8,435 nt of DNA, taken from positions 418 through 8,852 of the forward strand of contig MHFM01000026.1 in the NCBI GenBank assembly GCA_001804205.1, given 5' to 3'. Positions 5,460 through 8,435 of this stretch are shown in pieces. The stretch is from Omnitrophica bacterium RIFCSPLOWO2_01_FULL_45_10b (GTDB lineage Bacteria > Omnitrophota > Omnitrophia > Omnitrophales > Danuiimicrobiaceae). Both the position numbers and the translations under genes were made by a program. Numbering within the stretch: the stretch's first letter is position 1; each line of letters opens with the position of its first letter. Below the pieces are notes generated by a model. The model made no database searches. It saw only the letters and a list, made by a program, of their open reading frames with translations, and had not been told where the DNA came from.

Positions 5460-6548
5460 GTGTTTTATTATTTTTTATATTCATTAAAAGAGTATTCGAT
5501 TTTTTTTAATCTCTTCAGATACATCACGTTTCGCGCTGTTGGCGCAAGCGTCACCGCTTTTCTTCTCTCCATCATTTTAGGGCCTCCCGTGATTAAGTGG
5601 TTAAGCAATCTAAGCGTTGTCAATTCGATTGCAAGGCCTCATGCCGAAAAAATTCATTCTTTTTATGCGGCGAAGGGAACCGTGCCGACCATGGGCGGTG
5701 TTTTAATTGTGGGAAGTATTTTGATTGCGAATCTAGCATGGGGAAACTTAGAAAATTTATATCTTTTGCTTGCTTTGCTCGTCGTGGTTTGGTTCGGAAC
5801 AATCGGATTTATCGATGATTTACTGAAATTAAAAAGAAAAAATTCCAATGGGCTTTCCAGTTTTGTAAAATTTTTCGGTCAGTTAACGTTGGGTTTGGGA
5901 ATTGGAATTTTTCTTTATTTGGATCCGGGATTCCCAAAGCTGCTTTATGTCCCGTTTTTTAAGGGAATTGCGATCTCTCTCGGAGTTTTCTTTATCCCGT
6001 TTGTGATCATTGTTTTGACCGGCTCGTCCAACGCGCTGAATTTAACGGACGGCCTTGATGGCCTTGCGGTCGGTTGTCTTAGTTTTGCGGCGGGAACATT
6101 TGCCATTTTCAGCTATTTGGCCGGACGTTCTGATTTCGCGCAATATTTAAGCATTCCGTTTGTTCCCGGTTCAGGGGAGCTTACCGTTTTTTGCGCTTCA
6201 CTAGTTGGTGCAGGCGTCGGTTTCCTTTGGTATAATTCGTATCCCGCAACCGTCATGATGGGCGATACCGGTTCGCTCGCCTTAGGTGGGGCTTTGGGGA
6301 TTGTTGCGATTTTGATTAAGAGTGAGCTTGTGCTTTTAATCGTGGGCGGTATTTTCGTTTGGGAGGCGCTTTCAGTTATGATTCAAGTTTTCTCATTCCG
6401 CGTTTTCGGAAAGCGCGTATTTTTAATGTCGCCCTACCATCATCATCTTCAACTGAAGGGGCTTTCGGAATCGAAAGTGACCGTTCGTCTTTGGATTGTT
6501 GCATTTATCCTTGCGCTTATTGGCTTGAGTACTTTAAAATTAAGGTAA
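5460..6548 (+). CDS. mraY: Phospho-N-acetylmuramoyl-pentapeptide-transferase
   Basis: MraY is the integral inner-membrane enzyme that transfers phospho-MurNAc-pentapeptide from UDP to undecaprenyl phosphate, forming lipid I. The 362 residues match the usual size and include about ten hydrophobic helices. Signatures: GTVPTMGG (73-80), the aspartate pair in GFIDDLLKLKRK (116-127), NALNLTDGLDGLA (191-203) with the catalytic-region Asp, MGDTGSLALGG (267-277), and the HHH motif in PYHHHLQLKG (325-334). The N-terminus (FNLFRYITFRA, 16-26) aligns with the E. coli protein, supporting the GTG start. The ending GLSTLKLR is typical. Its stop TAA shares one base with a murD ATG (TAATG). Confidence 0.97.
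   Translation: MFYYFLYSLKEYSIFFNLFRYITFRAVGASVTAFLLSIILGPPVIKWLSNLSVVNSIARPHAEKIHSFYAAKGTVPTMGGVLIVGSILIANLAWGNLENLYLLLALLVVVWFGTIGFIDDLLKLKRKNSNGLSSFVKFFGQLTLGLGIGIFLYLDPGFPKLLYVPFFKGIAISLGVFFIPFVIIVLTGSSNALNLTDGLDGLAVGCLSFAAGTFAIFSYLAGRSDFAQYLSIPFVPGSGELTVFCASLVGAGVGFLWYNSYPATVMMGDTGSLALGGALGIVAILIKSELVLLIVGGIFVWEALSVMIQVFSFRVFGKRVFLMSPYHHHLQLKGLSESKVTVRLWIVAFILALIGLSTLKLR
6541..6545 (+). promoter_or_regulatory. Ribosome binding site near the murD start
   Basis: TAAGG lies at the very end of mraY. It is only 2 bases before ATG 6548 but 11 bases before ATG 6557. The spacing does not settle the start: 6548 fits TAATG stop-start coupling, while 6557 fits initiation from this site slightly better. 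Confidence 0.4.
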
Positions 6549-7828
6549 TGAAAACGATGAATTTTGAAGGTAAAAAAGTTTCCGTTATCGGCGGAAGGCA
6601 AACAGGACTTCAAAGCGCTTTGTTTTTAAAGCGCAGAGGAGCTTCCGTTTTTTTAAGCGAGCTTCAAGCTACAAAAGAATTTTTAGAAGCAAAAAAGACA
6701 TTGGACTTTAATAAAATTCCATGCGAGTTTGGTCAACATAGTTGGGATCAGATAGGGGATTCCGAATTCATTATTCTTTCACCCGGCATTCCTCCCAAAG
6801 CGCCTATTTGTGAGAAAGTACTTCGTTCTGGAATACCGGTCTGGAGCGAAATTGAATTAGCGTTTAGATGTTCGCCTGCGGAACTCATTGCGGTGACGGG
6901 CAGTAACGGTAAGACGACAGTCACCACATTAATTCGCGATGTTTTGCGCGCATCAGGCCGATCAGCGATCAGTTGTGGAAATATCGGAAATTCGTTTATC
7001 AGCGAAATCGATCAACTAAACCCAGGGACAATCGTCGTTATCGAGGTGAGTTCATTTCAACTGTCCCACATTGATCAGTTCAGACCCCATGTTGCGGTCC
7101 TGCTTAATTTAAGCCCTAACCATTTAGACTGGCATCCAAGTTTTCAGGAATACGCCGAAGCAAAATTTCAGATTTTCAAAAATCAAACGGCTGAGGATTA
7201 TTCTTTGATTAATGCTGACGATTTAGAGTGCGCAAAACAGGCTGCCAAACTCAAGTCGCACGTCATTCGTTTTGATGGAAAGAATGGTGAAAATCCAAAT
7301 TATGCAGCTGTCGGTGAAGTGGCCAAACTTTATCAAATTGATCCCGCAGTTACCCAATCGGTTCTCGAGTCGTTTACAGGCCTGGAACATCGCTTTGAAA
7401 ACATTGGCACCGTTCATGGTGTTGAGTACATTAATGACTCAAAATCGACGACCATCGCTTCTTTGGGATGGGCCTTGGAGCATATAGAAAATAAATCTGT
7501 TTTAATCGCAGGAGGCCGTCATAAAGGCGGTGATTTCCGAGTGCTTCGGGATTTGGTCAAAAGAAAAGTTAAATTTCTCATTGCGCTTGGCGAAGCTAAA
7601 AAAGAAATTGAAACAGCATTTGGCGATTTGGTTTCTGTTTATTGTGTCGACTCCCTTCCCGAAGCCTTGCGCGTAGCCCGCGGCGCAAGCCAGCCCGGAG
7701 ATATGGTTTTATTTTCTCCCGCCTGTGCGAGTTTTGATATGTTCCGTGATTACCAAGATCGCGGGCGGCAGTTTAAAAGTATTTTAGCTCATTGGGGAGC
7801 AGAGCTCGCTCCCGTTCCAACTCGGTGA
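6548..7828 (+). CDS. murD: UDP-N-acetylmuramoyl-L-alanine--D-glutamate ligase, shortened central domain
   Basis: MurD adds D-Glu to UDP-MurNAc-L-Ala in the cytoplasm with ATP. It has 426 residues from ATG 6548; ATG 6557 (MNFEGKK) is the alternative. A frame extending upstream to 6359 lies inside mraY and is not used. Signatures: Rossmann-like VSVIGGRQTGLQ (11-22), P-loop GSNGKTT (118-124), EVSSFQL (166-172), LNLSPNHLDWH (186-196), EAKFQIF (204-210) with the carbamoyl-lysine K206, GLEHRF (278-283), NDSKSTT (296-302), IAGGRHKGGDF (320-330) and FSPACASFDMF (389-399). Between K206 and H281 there are 75 residues, against 103 in E. coli MurD (K198 to H301), and the usual G-HN..N motif is reduced to GENPN with only the last Asn kept. 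All other catalytic motifs are intact, so activity is expected. Confidence 0.95.
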   Translation: MKTMNFEGKKVSVIGGRQTGLQSALFLKRRGASVFLSELQATKEFLEAKKTLDFNKIPCEFGQHSWDQIGDSEFIILSPGIPPKAPICEKVLRSGIPVWSEIELAFRCSPAELIAVTGSNGKTTVTTLIRDVLRASGRSAISCGNIGNSFISEIDQLNPGTIVVIEVSSFQLSHIDQFRPHVAVLLNLSPNHLDWHPSFQEYAEAKFQIFKNQTAEDYSLINADDLECAKQAAKLKSHVIRFDGKNGENPNYAAVGEVAKLYQIDPAVTQSVLESFTGLEHRFENIGTVHGVEYINDSKSTTIASLGWALEHIENKSVLIAGGRHKGGDFRVLRDLVKRKVKFLIALGEAKKEIETAFGDLVSVYCVDSLPEALRVARGASQPGDMVLFSPACASFDMFRDYQDRGRQFKSILAHWGAELAPVPTR

Positions 7829-8435
7829 CAACCGAATCCAAAGTTATTTCGCTTGTCATGTTCGCTCTTGTGGCCGTCGGAGTGGTCATGACGTATAGCG
7901 CAAGCGCAGTTTGGGCCGATCAAAACTTCCACAGTTCCACATATTTTTTGCGTAGGCAAGTTCTCTACGTGGGCATTGGTTCTGCGATGTTCCTCTTAAG
8001 TTCTTACGTCAACCCAGATTTTTTGCGCCGTCATTCTCGTCTCTTCATTACCATCGCGGTTTTGTTGTTAATCGTCATATTTCTTCCCGTTGTCGGCCGC
8101 TCTGCCTTCGGCGCCCGGCGCTGGATTCGACTGCCATTTTTTAGTTTCCAGCCTGTTGAATTTGCGAAGTTAGCCATGTGCATTTATCTTTCGGATTATT
8201 TGTCCCGAAAACGGCAGCAGATTACAAGCGGTTCTCTCTCCGTTTTTTTTGCCCCGCTCTCGATTTTATTTATGATTTTTGGTCTCGTAATTGCTCAACC
8301 TGATTTAGGTTCATGCATTTTTCTGTTTTTACTGACAGGGGTTTTGTTTTTCCTCTCCGGTATTCGGCTTCGATATATTTTGTTTGTCACCGGCGTTGTT
8401 TTATTGGCTGTTGTCCTTTTGATTTGGCAGGAGCC
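7825..8435 (+). CDS. ftsW: Cell-division SEDS glycosyltransferase FtsW (3' truncated)
   Basis: The frame is open from GTG 7825 to the end of the window (203 codons), so roughly the N-terminal half is present. SEDS proteins polymerise lipid II into glycan strands together with a class B PBP; FtsW does this at the septum. Visible: an N-terminal helix VISLVMFALVAVGVVMTYSA (7-26), several further membrane helices, GARRWIRLPFFSFQPVEFAK (96-115), the SEDS signature region, and QPDLGS (158-163). The usual QPSE or QPAE is QPVE here. RodA is the close paralogue, but the position directly after murD, with a 4-bp GTGA overlap, favours FtsW. murG and murC commonly follow and would lie outside the window. 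Confidence 0.93.
   Translation, partial: MTTESKVISLVMFALVAVGVVMTYSASAVWADQNFHSSTYFLRRQVLYVGIGSAMFLLSSYVNPDFLRRHSRLFITIAVLLLIVIFLPVVGRSAFGARRWIRLPFFSFQPVEFAKLAMCIYLSDYLSRKRQQITSGSLSVFFAPLSILFMIFGLVIAQPDLGSCIFLFLLTGVLFFLSGIRLRYILFVTGVVLLAVVLLIWQE

Noticed and set aside
6359..6547. N-terminal extension of murD inside mraY
   Set aside because: The extra 63 residues overlap conserved mraY sequence, including the HHH motif, and match nothing in MurD. The Rossmann start follows ATG 6548 or 6557.

Overview
The window is the middle of a division and cell-wall (dcw) gene cluster, all on the + strand. It runs from murE through murF, mraY and murD into a 3'-truncated ftsW. Ahead of it lie the 3' end of a probable dGTPase gene, a GAF/HD-GYP-type signalling gene, and a poorly recognised membrane-protein locus. 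The organism is a bacterium that makes peptidoglycan. MurE carries the DNPR motif typical of meso-diaminopimelate-adding enzymes, so a Gram-negative-type wall is likely. Moderate GC, frequent GTG starts and a GAF plus HD-GYP protein next to the cluster would suit an uncultured lineage such as Omnitrophota or a PVC relative. That placement is only a guess; no marker here fixes it.

Layout. 1-129: C-terminus of a dGTPase-like protein, possibly frameshifted. 178-1734: a protein with an N-terminal region of uncertain fold, a GAF domain and a degenerate HD-GYP domain. 1764-2398: two overlapping reading frames, each with one membrane segment. They join into one protein of about 211 residues if a single T is restored in a T-run, so this may be a real or artefactual frameshift. 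2393-2583: a compact 175-bp palindrome-rich insertion with 18-bp imperfect terminal inverted repeats and flanking 8-bp direct repeats (AAGTAACT), read here as a MITE-like element. 2603-8435: murE, murF, mraY, murD, ftsW, packed with overlaps of 46, 1 and 4 bp and one 8-bp gap, so almost certainly one transcript.

Function. MurD, MurE and MurF successively add D-Glu, meso-DAP (inferred) and D-Ala-D-Ala to UDP-MurNAc-L-Ala in the cytoplasm. MraY moves the phospho-MurNAc-pentapeptide to undecaprenyl phosphate, giving lipid I. FtsW is the divisome SEDS glycan polymerase. The usual upstream partners ftsL and ftsI are not next to murE.

The most interesting items are the insertion just upstream of murE, whose terminal hairpins show compensatory base changes and can also pair with each other over a distance; the HD-GYP domain that has lost the HD histidine while keeping its GYP half; and a MurD central domain about 28 residues shorter than that of E. 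coli.
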